Below the pieces are notes generated by a model. That model did no database searches, was not told the origin of the DNA, and worked only from the letters and a program-made list of their open reading frames with translations. 64,000 nucleotides of DNA from Gymnothorax reevesii (lineage: Eukaryota > Chordata > Actinopteri > Anguilliformes > Muraenidae), in NCBI GenBank assembly GCA_029721435.1, contig CM056573.1, forward strand, positions 98,227,947 to 98,291,946. The letters run 5' to 3'. Positions within the stretch are counted from its first letter, which is position 1; every line of letters begins with the position of its first letter. Positions 21,948-31,539 of the stretch are shown here, piece after piece. A program made the position numbers and the translations under genes.

Positions 21948-23345
21948 GCACACACCCAATCAAGCAAACACACACAAAATATTATACACTCATGCACATT
22001 AAACACAAAGTCTTTCTTGTTGCCTTACATTGGCACAGCCATCTTGGAAAAAATATGCAGTGCTGATTGGTCAACTGTATATAACCCGTTTTGCAAACAA
22101 AGGAAGGTGGCACTTAAGCCATTTTGCAAAAGAGATTAATTTTGCAGATTAAATCCTCTGAATATATTTCACCTGTCAAAAATCTGATTTCACATCAATG
22201 TAAGATCTTTTCTCTATCTTGTTTATTATCTCTGTTTGAGATAATAAACAAGCAAAATTTGGATTTGGTGGTTAACCCGTTTTGCGATCAAACTGTTCAT
22301 GTGATGTTCCACACTGTAAAAATACATATTTCCGAAGAAGTTAGCGAGAGAATTTTTGAAGGTCTGTGTCCCCATTTTCTTGGAATTTACCGAGTGGTTT
22401 TTCACCTATGCTGGTATACTCAGCTTTTTACACAACTTGTTAATAAATATCCAATTTAAAAAATTACGTGTTGTGCAAGTGCTTCTTTATGTTTAGTATT
22501 CCAGCCTTTCCCATCAAGTTTCCATTAATGAGTAAAATATAAGGAAATTGCATTCTTAATGTCACATTGAAATGCCTCTCTCTAGCAAAATAAACTCTCG
22601 TAAATTAATGAAGCAATTCACAGATCAACATAGCTGGCCTTCAAACCCAAATCAATCTGGATTTCTTTTTTCATGGCTAATAAACTAATTAATTGAAAAA
22701 CTAGCATTTTTCATTAGCCAGATTGTTTCTACACCTGACACCAAGTTAAAGGGAGGGTGAAAAAGATTTTTGCTCTCGACCCTTGAGGACTGCAAATTGA
22801 TTATCCCTGATATAATTTACATTTTTCTTGAACCTCTGGGTGATTGCTTTGCTGTTGGCTTGGAGGAATGTTTGCCGTGTTGCTTAATGGAGTGGAGCAC
22901 CTTTGTATGTACTTCAGCTGTGGAGTGAACACAGTCACCGATACAGAAAGAAATACTCAACTTTTTTTTCTGAATGTTCTCTATCCTGTAGATTTTCATC
23001 TCGCCCTCAATTTGTCACCTCTAATTCAACTAATTGTACTCTTCGTATCATCAGTTGCTCTAGAAAGCGGTGTGCTTTTTCTGGTAGTCAGGTCTGGTGG
23101 ATCAGCCAGCTCTGGTGTAGGACTTTCTGCTCATGCCGTAAAAGCAAGGAGTTAAATTCTTAGGAATGTAAAGCATTTGCAATTCCTTTCTTCTGCAGGA
23201 GATGGAGCAGTCGATGAACATGCTGAACCCCAACCAAGAGCTGCCAGATGTCTCCGAGTTTATGACCAAGCTCTTCTCCAGCAAGAGCCCAGGCAGATCC
23301 AGTAGCAGCAGGGGTGGAAGAAGTGGCTCGTTTAAGAGGAGATAG
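4625..23345 (+). CDS. emc7: ER membrane protein complex subunit 7 (whole gene, five coding exons)
   Basis: Joining 4625-4854, 5072-5191, 14015-14153, 14266-14346 and 23199-23345 gives a 717-nt frame of 238 residues; as I recall, the human protein is 242. Every junction is a GT/AG intron and the frame is preserved throughout. The protein has a signal peptide (about residues 1-25), a lumenal beta-sandwich domain (about 40-155, including [10 protein letters not shown] and VDITSKGKM), one membrane segment (about 164-181) and a basic Ser/Gly/Arg-rich cytosolic tail. EMC7 is part of the ER membrane protein complex, which inserts tail-anchored and multi-pass membrane proteins. The 8.8-kb introns 2 and 4 are filled with mobile elements, but no exon is disrupted. 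Identification rests on clear similarity to the known EMC7 family. Confidence 0.96.
5072..5191 (+). CDS. emc7: emc7 exon 2
   Basis: Acceptor TTTCTGCAG, donor AG|GTGGGC. It encodes [19 protein letters not shown] and [15 protein letters not shown], the most conserved part of the lumenal beta-sandwich. The exon is 120 bases and preserves the frame from exon 1 into exon 3. Confidence 0.95.
5858..6528 (+). repeat. Direct duplicate, copy 2 (emc7 intron 2)
   Basis: Second copy of the block at 3950-4247. Bases 6107-6479 are extra here and lie between the two shared blocks, with AGC at both junctions. That suits either a microhomology deletion in copy 1 or an insertion here. A sub-repeat (ACATACAACCTTTTGAGAAT at about 6342, ACGTACAACCTTTTGAGAAT at about 6577) lies within and just after it. 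Confidence 0.7.
6640..7462. other. emc7 intron 2, unique-looking sequence
   Basis: Intron sequence without a supported gene or repeat boundary. Confidence 0.45.
7794..7813. repeat. LINE target-site duplication, left copy
   Basis: The 20-base sequence TTTTAGAAATGTCTGTTCTT occurs here and again at 11354-11373, exactly flanking the LINE. It is followed by the T-rich run expected for a minus-strand poly(A) tail. Confidence 0.9.
7814..11353 (-). mobile_element. 5'-truncated L1-type LINE (non-LTR retrotransposon)
   Basis: The element lies on the minus strand inside the larger DNA transposon. Its 3' end is at the left, with T-rich tracts at 7810-7860. Its 5' end is truncated inside the endonuclease domain, and a 20-bp duplication flanks it. 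The coding part spans about 8187-11353, leaving roughly 370 bases of 3' UTR. A long perfect target-site duplication and a nearly open frame point to a fairly recent insertion. Confidence 0.92.
8187..11353 (-). pseudogene. LINE ORF2 remnant: endonuclease end, reverse transcriptase, C-terminal region
   Basis: One reading frame runs through the whole segment, broken by only two in-frame stops: TAG at 11049-11051 and TAA at 9198-9200. In order it carries the C-terminal part of an APE-type endonuclease ([16 protein letters not shown]), a linker ([11 protein letters not shown]), then the reverse transcriptase with [50 protein letters not shown] and the catalytic FADD. A C-terminal region with a cysteine-containing segment ([17 protein letters not shown]) follows. 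These are L1-clade signatures. Two stops and the missing 5' half make it inactive. Confidence 0.92.
11354..11373. repeat. LINE target-site duplication, right copy
   Basis: Identical over 20 bases to 7794-7813; marks the truncated 5' edge of the LINE. Confidence 0.9.
11931..12883. repeat. Large imperfect palindrome (arms about 470 bp)
   Basis: Sequence from 11931 reads in complement from 12883 backwards, with the centre near 12407. Matching landmarks are GGCCATGTGCTAAGGCT / AGCCTTAGCACGTGGCC, AAATGACACCCATGTC / GACATGGGTGTCATTT and CTGGCCAGCCCCTGTGCC / GGCACAGGGGCTGGCCAG. It lies wholly within the 7463-13963 element. Confidence 0.85.
12878..13138 (+). CDS. Possible coding tail inside the transposon (doubtful)
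   Basis: An 86-codon open frame directly after the palindrome, ending [17 protein letters not shown] then TAA. I do not recognise a domain. It could be the last exon of a degenerate element-encoded protein or chance. The first codons overlap the palindrome arm, which argues against a true start here. Confidence 0.15.
   Translation: MAYKRWFVGQALAEESVGEWKFQTLKQPRLNANQFQLVEQTQNISTANVLLEVEPPAPISSTTTHILTLSPADWNSVPAKCREHFT
14015..14153 (+). CDS. emc7: emc7 exon 3
   Basis: Acceptor GCTATTCCTAG, donor ATG|GTAAAT. It completes the split arginine codon and encodes [20 protein letters not shown] and the WSDFLMNPM segment leading into the membrane anchor. The acceptor lies only 52 bases after the transposon end at 13963, so the insertion narrowly spares the splice site. 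Confidence 0.95.
14266..14346 (+). CDS. emc7: emc7 exon 4 (membrane segment)
   Basis: Acceptor CTGTTGCAG, donor AAG|GTAAGA; 81 bases, 27 codons. It encodes the single transmembrane helix ([18 protein letters not shown]) and the start of the cytosolic tail (NTNDPEMRK). Intron 3 before it is only 112 bases. Confidence 0.95.
14520..14625. mobile_element. hAT-like element fragment
   Basis: The segment starting TAGTGATGCGCGGGTTGG, rich in GCGGGT words, resembles the end of non-autonomous hAT elements common in animals. I found no matching opposite end, so it is a fragment. Confidence 0.35.
15141..16090 (+). pseudogene. Tc1/mariner transposase relic
   Basis: Two overlapping frames encode pieces of a Tc1-type transposase. 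The first has [19 protein letters not shown]. The second has [20 protein letters not shown], the catalytic segment [12 protein letters not shown] and [11 protein letters not shown] carrying the last acidic residue. Frameshifts separate the N-terminal and catalytic parts. Non-coding sequence to about 16087 ends AGAATTGGGGTT, like the right end of the Tc1 copy at 53541. The left end is missing, so the copy is dead. Confidence 0.85.
16091..16974. other. emc7 intron 4, no gene seen
   Basis: Intron sequence. Short open frames at 16228-16419 and 16697-17011 show no domain and are not supported. Confidence 0.45.
16975..17670 (-). repeat. Unclassified dispersed repeat, copy B
   Basis: Inverted copy of the repeat at 785-2240, lacking the roughly 680-base central segment. 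It begins with TTAACCCCTTTGTGCAGA and ends near GGAGAGGTTACTGGTGACC. The match is long but clearly diverged. Confidence 0.65.
17671..18840. other. emc7 intron 4, no gene seen
   Basis: Intron sequence with several T-rich tracts. No coding region or repeat boundary is supported. Confidence 0.4.
18866..19230 (+). repeat. Cluster of GGTAACAAAAAAGAC motifs
   Basis: Copies lie at 18866-18880, 18888-18902 and 19025-19039, with a partial copy at 19225-19236. An inverted TTTTTGTTAC lies at about 18846-18856. The arrangement resembles subterminal repeats of a small DNA transposon. Confidence 0.45.
19480..20150 (+). repeat. Tandem array, unit about 145 bp
   Basis: About four units repeat GCAGCTTCACCAAATTTGG, TCACTATGACCCATAGATG and TTTGACCTTTGACCTT in the same order with about 145-base spacing (units start near 19590, 19735, 19881, 20027). 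The array is preceded by a CG-rich leader (GTCCGGAGGCGTATCGTCG). Similar leaders occur at 28190 and 31780. Confidence 0.75.
20403..20462. repeat. Perfect 24-bp hairpin with 12-base loop
   Basis: The left arm 20403-20426 is exactly complementary to the right arm 20439-20462 (core AAAGGCAGTAACTCCA / TGGAGTTACTGCCTTT). The loop is 20427-20438. It lies on the transcribed strand of emc7 intron 4 and is surrounded by transposon-like DNA. Confidence 0.9.
20821..21294 (+). mobile_element. tRNA-derived SINE, copy 1
   Basis: It starts with a tRNA-like head containing an A-box-like TAGCTCACTCAGTTAAGG (from 20826) and a B box GGGTTCGCGCCCC (20875-20887). A body and a short A-rich tail (CTAAAAAAAAG) follow. 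It matches 46193-46600 over its whole length but has about 70 extra bases near 20950-21020. The head-body-tail structure is that of a polymerase III-transcribed SINE, not a functional tRNA. Confidence 0.88.
21721..21747 (+). ncRNA. Possible hammerhead-ribozyme-like core
   Basis: CTGACGA at 21721-21727, a potential short stem (GATC, six-base loop, GATC) and GAAAC at 21743-21747 follow the order of a hammerhead catalytic core (CUGANGA-stem II-GAAA). Such motifs are known at the ends of Penelope-like and other retroelements. I could not confirm stems I and III or the cleavage triplet. Confidence 0.25.
21900..21955. repeat. (CA)n microsatellite
   Basis: About twenty CA units preceded by CGCGCGCACG. 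The open frames overlapping it are artefacts of the repeat. Confidence 0.97.
22286..23198 (+). other. End of emc7 intron 4
   Basis: Intron sequence up to the exon 5 acceptor (CTTTCTTCTGCAG, pyrimidine-rich). No other gene seen. Confidence 0.6.
23199..23345 (+). CDS. emc7: emc7 exon 5 (C-terminal tail and stop)
   Basis: Encodes [20 protein letters not shown] and FMTKLFSSK, then a Ser/Gly/Arg-rich tail ending FKRR and TAG at 23343-23345. The helix-forming stretch and basic tail are the cytosolic end of EMC7. Confidence 0.96.
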   Translation, partial: EMEQSMNMLNPNQELPDVSEFMTKLFSSKSPGRSSSSRGGRSGSFKRR

Positions 23346-24340
23346 TAATGAGTCAAGGCCATGCCCATTACTTACTGCCACCGTGGAAATGATGCTATAT
23401 TTTTCTGTTTCGTGTTCCTGAATGTGATGGTGATTTCCTACCTCTTTCTTCATTGGCTGCTATAGGAAAATCAGGGTCATAGTGTCTGTCCCACAGAAAT
23501 TGACATTAGAAAAACTGAACTTTTGAAGAAATGCAGTGTGCTTTTCGGCTCTGGTTTGTGGTTCTTTCTCTTGTGTTTTTGAATGCCCCACTCAGTTAAT
23601 GTGTCTGCAGCTTGCATTCGCTTTCACATATTTAACATCACTGTGTACATTGAGCACCATAATTAATTGAACAGTGATGCATTTTTGTTTTTTAGTTTGA
23701 AAGGACACTGTGACAATGAGGTTGAAGTGCTGAGTGTCAGCTCTAATTTGTGGGTATCTTCGTTCAAATCAGATGAAATACCTGGGAATGACTGGATCTT
23801 CAGTATATATTCTTCCCATTTTTGGATGCTCGAAAAATATTGGACCATTCGGCATAATGTTGAATAAAGTAATTGTTTTTAATGTTTGGTGACTTGGTGT
23901 GCTTTTCATGCAGTGACTGCTTGGAATGTGTGAGGCCTGGACGACCTCAGACGCTGGGTATCTTCCGCAGTGATGCCAGGCCTGTTCTGCAGTTACTTCC
24001 GTTCCTGCTTGTTTCAGGGACTTTTTGCCTTCAGCTTGTAAAATGCATCTGTTGGTCAACCAAAATAACAAAAAATATCACTGTCCAATTAATTACGGTG
24101 CTCACTGTACGTAAATCTTTGAACCTCTTGACTGGCTAGAAATTAACATTTATGTTTTCTGTGACATAGCTTCTGCCAGCTTCTCTATATTTATGCTGCT
24201 TTTGGAAAAATACTACTGTACTTACTCTGCACTTATTTGAATGAGCGCTTGTTTAAAAGAACCAGCTGGCAATTTGGGATATACATCTACTGATGAAATA
24301 ACTTATTGCTTTTTACTTTGTAATGGAGGAATAAATACTT
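23346..24340 (+). other. emc7: emc7 3' UTR with candidate polyadenylation signals
   Basis: AATAAA occurs at 23863-23868 and again at 24330-24335. Either could end the transcript. No repeat or other gene is evident, in keeping with UTR sequence. Confidence 0.5.
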
Positions 24341-25621
24341 ATTTAAATACAGCCTCTATGAATTTGTTTTACTGTGTAATCTCTTTAATGATGACGTCCC
24401 TTTATGAGTCCGTTATCTGTCTAAAATAATTCACTTATGAAGCATGCCTTTTTTTTTCTTTTAGACAGTTTTATGAACAAAGGTTATGCCAGTTCCCAGA
24501 ATAATTAGAATTCTGAGTGGTGTTTCTTTGCATAGAACTCGATTTAGTCGAGGATTGGGCCCAATCTGTGTTTCTTAAACCAGGCCAATGTTTTCCCTTG
24601 TTTTGCACATAAAATTCACTGCAGCTCAGTGGTATGTTTTCTGTATGAAATAATACAGGTTTTGGATACACCATATGGTGCTGTGAAATTTTAGCTCATT
24701 GAGACCCATTCAGCACTCAAGCTGTCCAATGATGTCCCTGTTTATATGACCTAGCCAAACAACCCCAATCTTTTTAAAGTACTTTTTACGGGTTTTTGAC
24801 CTCAATACAAAAAATGTATTCCAACACTGTAGTACTGTAAATGCCTCTAACATTCTGCATTCTTTTTGCTCAAACCAAATAATTGGGCAACTACCACAAG
24901 AACAAAGGTTGTGATCTGTGCGTCTGCCAGTATCCAATCAGATTTCTCCTTGCGGAGAATGCAGGTCAATGAAACAGTTGCATGCAGTGACACAGACAGC
25001 TGTAAGATCATGCAGGCTTTAACCCATCGGCGTCCCCCAGAGTGACGTTTCAAGGGGGCTGAAGTCCAGTGGTGACTGATCTCAAGAACTGTGTGTGTGG
25101 AAGACGGTGCACGTCACTGGACTCTTAGTCTCCATCCGCCAACTTGGACACCTGTGTTTGCGATCTCCCTTGAGCTGCAGTCAAAGTACATTGCCAGGAA
25201 GAGCACTGTCACTCACACTGCCAAAACCTGTTGCATATTCAACAAGTTTCCCATTTGAGAAGCAAGAAAGGTAAGTTTGTTCTTTTTTAATTACTGTTTT
25301 TTAAACTTGATTTGCTTTTGTATGTGTGTCTTATAGTATGTCAACAAGCAGTTCCATTAACAAAGGTTGCTGTAACTGAAACGTTTTAAAGAACTACGTA
25401 GCATTCACAGCATAACTTCTAGTGCCATCATGATTGGCATTACAAAATGAACTATTGGAGATGCAGCACTGGTTAGGTATGCATGGTGTTGAAATGTCCA
25501 AGATGCATATTCTTTGGGTTTTTGATGTAGGACTGCTGGATTGGGCCTATTTAATTTGTATTATTGCTTAAGATCACTTGACTTGTAAATGCATATCTGA
25601 CTGCATGGATGTTTCATAAAT
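24341..25621. other. No gene seen downstream of emc7
   Basis: Intergenic sequence. Open frames are short and lack recognisable domains. Confidence 0.45.
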
Positions 25622-25905
25622 ACTCTGCAAAAAAGTTAAGGAACACTCTATTTTGTCCCGAGTATGTGGAACATAGAAACTGAACATAACCCCCAAGTGT
25701 TGGTTACATTATTGGTATTAATCCAAGGCACAAAATGCATCCAAAAATTTGATCAGATGACTTCATTACCTCAAAACAGGGTATCTACAGGGAAGACCAA
25801 AATCACATCAACATTCAGAACAATAAATCAAATGTCAACCAAAGTCATTTCAATATCTTGTATAATCACCACATGCTCTCACCACAGCTAGACAGCCTCT
25901 TGGGA
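25622..25905 (+). mobile_element. Fragment of a Tc1/mariner-type element
   Basis: CTGCAAAAAAGTTAAGGAAC at 25625 resembles the terminal inverted repeats of Tc1/mariner-type elements. Only this end is present and no transposase frame follows. Confidence 0.4.
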
Positions 25906-26320
25906 AGCTCAGAACTGGAGAAAATATTAATAATGGAGAAAAAAACTCAGTGGTCCTTAACTTCTTTTCTTGAGTATATGACGGCAGCAAATTTTACGAG
26001 TAATTGTATGCAAATGCAGTTGAATTAATGAATGTTCATATTTGTATTTGAAAATGGCAGTGTTTCTGTTTCTGTTTTGGTACAGTGTCGGTGCTTGTGG
26101 TGTAAAATGGAGAATTCAGAGGTCTTGTTGAGGGGTCTGTTGGTGTTTCTTTTTTTGGGGGGGGAAGCACACTCTGCACTGCCATCAGCAGAGAACCTCC
26201 ATGTTCTTTCCCCTGAAGAACATAAACTAGTGCTCAATGTGGGACTTGAAGGCAAGTGCTCATCCTGACTTACATGCTTTCTAATTTGGACGATTACAGT
26301 ACTGCTGGAAATCAGACATA

Positions 26321-27766
26321 CTGCTCACAAAAAGTATGGGATAATGAAATGACGAGGCAAATAACTGAAAATATATTTCAAATTTTGAAACCATTTTATT
26401 TAATTGGCGAGCAGCTCACGATGAAGTTCATGACACTTCATCACTTAAGTTACTGAGAATTTTTTCTGGACGTACAAAATTTCACATGGGGTGGTACCCC
26501 AAGAGTCATGTAGTGTACAGTAACAAGTCCGCCATTAGCGTCCAAATTCCATCACCCCGATGCTGCATGTTCCTAATGAGACAACAATGTCAACTCGAGG
26601 AATTCTCTTCCACTCCTCCTCGAATGCCGCACCCAGCTGTACTTAGTCCTGACAGGGTGGGTGCCGCTGTTGTACACGTCATCCCAGCCTATCCCATATG
26701 CGTTCTATGGGGGAGAGATCAGGGCACATCGCAGGCCAGGGCAAGGTTTGGATCTGGGGCCATTGGAGATGGTCAAACACGTGCATGATGAGCTCTGGCA
26801 TTATCATCTTGGTAGGTGAATCCAGGTCCATGACTGGGTCCAAACGGAACCACATGTGGAGTGATGATGATGTCATGGTAGTACAGCCCTGTGACTCTCC
26901 CATGGCAGATGTGAAGGTCAGTCCTGTCTGTCATAGTGACTCCACCCCACAGCATTACTGACCCTCTCCCATGCCGATCGTGTGGAATCATAGCGGCTTG
27001 CTGATGAGGACAGCCATCACTAAAGTCCAGATTGAACTGTGACTCATCTCTGAACATTACACGTGACCACTGGGCACAGATCCATCGTCCACACTACTGT
27101 CTCCTTGTGGCCGATGACAATCTGAGAGGGGCAACGGGATGTATGGCTACCTGGCTTGCAGGTTGGCCGCATGCAGACTGTTTCTTGTGGTCTGCGTTGA
27201 GATGAGGTTTCCTGTAGCCTGTAGATGCCCTTATTTCAGCTGTGTCGCATTCAGTCGCCTGTCATGCAGGGCTCTATTCCCGACCTGGTGGTCATCTCAC
27301 CTGGTTGTGCATCTTGGACGCCCTCTTCGAGGTCCATCCTGGACTCTTACCGGAGGCAACAGAATGTGCCCACATTCGGCTGATGTGGGATTCCAAGACC
27401 TGCAGTTGTCTGGGTGTGTAAGCATGGGTATTTTCAGCCTGGAGCATCCCTATGGCCTGCAACCTTTCTTCCCAGAGTCTTATCATTGTCAAAAGTGGTG
27501 AAATAATGGATGAGTGTGGTTCTAGGCATGATTTCATACCCATGTGCATGACAGCATTTGCACCCTGAAGGCATGATGTTACTTTTCACATGCACCCCCG
27601 GTGTGTTTGGGTTTCTGCAACCTTTGAAACCTAGAGGTTTATGGGATATGTACTGAAATGTGCCAATGGAAAACCACAAACATTCTCAAAAATCTCACGA
27701 ACATCTAGATTCAGGTGTCTTCCACAGTCACTCGAATTTGAATGTCCCCTACTTTTTGTGAGCAGT
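26321..27766 (-). mobile_element. Tc1/mariner transposon with degenerate transposase
   Basis: The ends are inverted repeats (CTGCTCACAAAAAGTATGGG at the left; complement of CTACTTTTTGTGAGCAG at the right). TA lies at the left junction and TTAA at the right. The minus strand holds transposase pieces in several frames: SQFNLDFSDG, GGVTMTDRTDLHI, the catalytic FTYQDDNARAHHARV and CPDLSPIERIWDRLG. Length about 1.45 kb is typical. Frameshifts between the pieces make it inactive. Confidence 0.88.
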
Positions 27767-28189
27767 TAAGGATTTTGAATAATTGTTTTTAGGGCTGCCC
27801 TGAGATGTTAGGCTAACGCCCCCTACTTGACTGGACATCAACAAGTCTGTCTGTTGGGCAGCACAGGATGTTCTTTCCTCTGACTTGTACTGTTGAAAGC
27901 TGTGACTTACATCATGCATTTAGAGATGTCTGGACTGTGCAAACAAGCAAAAACAACTTGAGGTTGTAATCAATATTTTTGCATCTGTATGGTTGGGCAT
28001 TCAAATAGCTGAAAAAGGGAAAAAACTATATCAACAAGCTTGACTTCCTTTCTAATGATTTATTTTCACAGAAATTAATTGAAAATGTGTCTGTATTTTA
28101 GGCCTAGTGCTGTGCATATTTTTGGAATAGAAATCTACACATCCAATCCTGAATGATTTTCCCTCTGAAGTGTTACTCATTTATTGTAC
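27767..28189. other. No gene seen
   Basis: Intergenic sequence without a supported feature. Confidence 0.4.
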
Positions 28190-28330
28190 TTTTTAGCTCG
28201 CCGGGACGAATGTCCGGAGAGCTATTGTCGTACCCCCGGCATCCGCGTCCGTCCGCGTCCACGTCTGTCCGCGTGCAGAAAAACTTTAACCTTGCCCCGG
28301 CGAGCTTTGTAGTCTTTCTGACAACTCTTG
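28190..28330 (+). repeat. CG-rich repeat leader (GTCCG-rich)
   Basis: AGCTCGCCGGGACGAATGTC and repeated GTCCGCGTCC words resemble the leaders of the tandem-array elements at 19480 and 31735. It looks like a truncated member of that family. Confidence 0.4.
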
Positions 28331-29289
28331 TTACTAGTTGTAAAATGGCTTATCTGTACTGTGGATAAAAATTTTAGGTTGTGTTTTGAATACTGGTTTG
28401 TAAGTAATTAGTCCAAGGTCCAGAATCTCGAACAATAAATGACTCATGAGGCTAAAAAAGCATGAAACTATATAGTCGTTATCAGTGGAAATAATTGAAC
28501 CTTGCCAGTTTTACTCCTGAAGCACTGTCCTATACACAACTCAGTATATTGCTTGATGTAAGCAATGTGTGAATATTCTCAGGTATTTCATAGTTCTGAT
28601 GAACATACTCATCTAAGCATATCAGCATTATAGATTTCCTAGTAAAGTTTCAACCATGCGGCATGTGAATTGGCTCACGGGTACTATAAATGACAAATGT
28701 ATTTGTTTTTTTTCCTCTCTATTATAAATCAATTTCCAAAAGTCAATATTTCTAAGCTCCTACGTGAACTAAAATCTGGTTATTTGTTGTTGGAGTGGAA
28801 TATATCTTGGTTTTAAACATTTTCATATCTGTGTAGAATTTTGAATGAACGCTGCTATCAACACACTACTGCTGCTAAGTGGAAGAAAATTTACAATTTA
28901 GGTTTAATTATTGCGTACTAGAGTTCCTAGATGGAGAAAGTTGCAAAATGAGGGTCCTGTAGAAACCGGGTTATGTGACATGGAACCACTACGTTTTAAT
29001 TGCGTCATCAGGCGCTATCTGAAAGTGAATCGGTTAATATGTGGATGGACTCATCATTTTGAATGGCAAGCATTAAAATTTGTTGATATGATGGTTGCTG
29101 TGCCGATGGGTCTAGCAATCGGTTGGAGAAAGGCCACAATATGAACAGGGTCCTTCCTGATCCAGAAAGAACTATGAGCTATTTAAGTCTGTCGTGAAGG
29201 ATGGAAACCAACCTCATCATAGTTATTTTGTCTGATAAGTCCCTCCTGTTGTCATTAATTTTGAGTGGCGGAGGAGTTACGTTTGATCT
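28331..29289. other. No gene seen
   Basis: Intergenic sequence. The 77-residue frame at 28911-29144 has no recognisable domain. Confidence 0.4.
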
Positions 29290-29605
29290 CCACTACTGAA
29301 AAAACAAAATTAAAGTAGAAAAACAGACCTCCACCAGGTGGCAGCAAAACCCAAAAGCACGGCGATTGGAACTCCGGCCCATTGGAAAGACTTGAAATCT
29401 TAAAATTTGGTGTATATCTCAGCAGTACTTTGGCCTAGATATGCCAAAATTTAATCACCTGTTCCTTGTCCTAGTACCCACCTTCTCTGAAAATTTCATG
29501 AAAATCCGTGCTTGACTTTTTGAGTTATCTTGCAAGCAAACAAACAAACGGCAGCGATCACAACCTTCTGCCAACTTCATTTGGCGGAGGTAATAAATAA
29601 AATAA
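29290..29605 (+). repeat. Dispersed repeat ending TTTGGCGGAGGTAATAA
   Basis: Contains CCACCAGGTGGCAGCAAAAC, GAAAATTTCATGAAAATCCG and CAAGCAAACAAACAAACGGC, phrases I recognise as a common interspersed fish and invertebrate repeat, with GGCGGAGG words at both sides. Class not determined. Confidence 0.4.
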
Positions 29606-31539
29606 TTTCCTTTGCTTGACTTAATATGGTGGCCTTCAACGTAGCTTGCCAAGATTGCGGTCATCATTCTGATAAAGCTAATTTACATGACAGTTATCAG
29701 AAAAGATGCAATTATACCACGTTGATGATTCGTCCGGAACATTGTATAACATTTTTCACATTAAAAATAAATAAATCTATGTACAGAAAATAGCAAGCAT
29801 TTGCTTTTGCTCGCCCGCCCCAAAGAAGTTGGTTTGGATTTTTTTTCCAGCAAGGTTGTTTGAGGTACTTATCCATGGTCCGAGTATTTTTTGAGATCGG
29901 AACGCCCCCAGTTTGGAGAACCAGGTCAGGATAATGGCAGTTTGGCACTGAAGCTATGCAATGTACTGCTGTGGCCAGGGGCAAAGCATATTTTTGGCAT
30001 CTAATAAAGCCCACCTCAAAAGTTAATATCAGCAAAAGTGTGTGCAATAATTTGAATATTCTCACTGCTCTACTTTGCCATCAGACAGCCCTATCTTTTG
30101 GAATTAATGTTTTTCTCCACCATAGAACTTATGTTACAATCTAGTCAGGCTATTCCTATCCCTTAAAGGGGAAATTAATCAGCAACTTTCTGGAGTGCTG
30201 TGGTTTTCGAGCTCAATTATCACAAATAGTCTTCAAGTTATCACAATTTGAACTTGTGCTTTGAAACCATTTTGGCTTACTTCATTAGCTATGTTAATGA
30301 ATATGCCTGACATCACTGGTTGTTTAACTTGTAATGAGCCATTTCACTTCTTAATTTCTTGGTACTGCACAGAGCGATACCAATCACTGACATACCATGA
30401 CATTATGGACAGTGAATTGGCAATATTTTCATTTTTGCTTTTGGTTATCATGGTTACCAGTGCGCTACAACTGGCCATAGCAGCCAGGTTGCTTGGGCTG
30501 TTTTATCCATGGATACCTAGTATACTGTACTAAAGTGAACACTCTCTCACATTAACCTAGAGGACTAATGCATCACCACTATGTAGCATCAGCCTCTGTA
30601 TAGTTGGTAACCATGAAAAGAACATCTCTAGCAACCTCATTGCCATGGCCAGTTTTAGCCTACCAGTTTCCATGGCAACCAAACCAAAATCAAAAATGTG
30701 GTCTATTAAATGTTCCTAATGTGATTATAAATCAATAACAGGTGTATCTTTGTCCATTGCCAAGTATTTATTAAATGATTTTGCTCATTATACGTAAACT
30801 GACCAGTGATGTCATGCATGCTTGTTAACATAGCTAATGAAGTATGAAATGGTTTCAAACAGCTTTAAATCGCAATATCTTTAAAACCATTTGAAATAAT
30901 TGAGTTCTGTGAAATTGACTGGACTCAGGAAGGTTAGTTCTACAACATAGCAAAAATTGCATCTTTTTTCTGTTCCCCATTGTTGCTCGCTTGTAAAGTG
31001 ATTGTGTAATAGACATGAAATTACCATAAAACAGGGTTATAGTTTCACTTTGAGAGGAACAACTTAAAATACAATAGAATGCTTTTTAAAAAAGAGAGTG
31101 AAATATATCACTCTGCCCCTGTTCATTGATCAATTTTTTGTCCATTTTCTCTATTCTTATGTATTAACATTTTCCCGTTACGCTTTTCGATACCATTACT
31201 TGCTAGTTTATTGCTTTTCCTTTGAAATTAATGTTTCCCTCCCAAGAATAGAAAGAAACATCCAAAGATTTTCATTGTGCACAATGGCTTGAATTTGTGC
31301 AGTGGAAACAAAATGGTTCCTGTTCTTCAGTTGCTGCGACTCTGTCCATCTATGGACTCTGGTGTGTACTATGCAATTTTACTTTTAGCCATGTAATCAC
31401 TTTTCATTAACAATATAAAAAGAGCATCTCAGTGGGGATGAGTCATTCAAAAGATGGTGAGAGCTTCACCACTCCGTCACAGACAGCATGGGAAAATTGT
31501 TCAATAATTATATCCCTGAAATACGAGTTTTGGGGATAT
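29606..31539. other. No gene seen
   Basis: Intergenic sequence. No open frame longer than about 120 codons and no clear repeat boundary. Confidence 0.4.

Larger units (their letters stand above)
21458..22285. repeat. Inverted clusters of GCAAAAYRGGTTAA motifs
   Basis: Forward copies lie at 21458-21471, 21656-21673 and 21686-21703. Reverse complements lie at 22082-22094, 22114-22127 and 22272-22285. Forward copies are all on the left and reverse copies all on the right, as expected for subterminal repeats of one DNA transposon of roughly 1 kb. Confidence 0.6.

Noticed and set aside
21674..22006. Cysteine/valine-rich and threonine/histidine-rich frames
   Set aside because: Created by the (CA)n microsatellite read in different frames.
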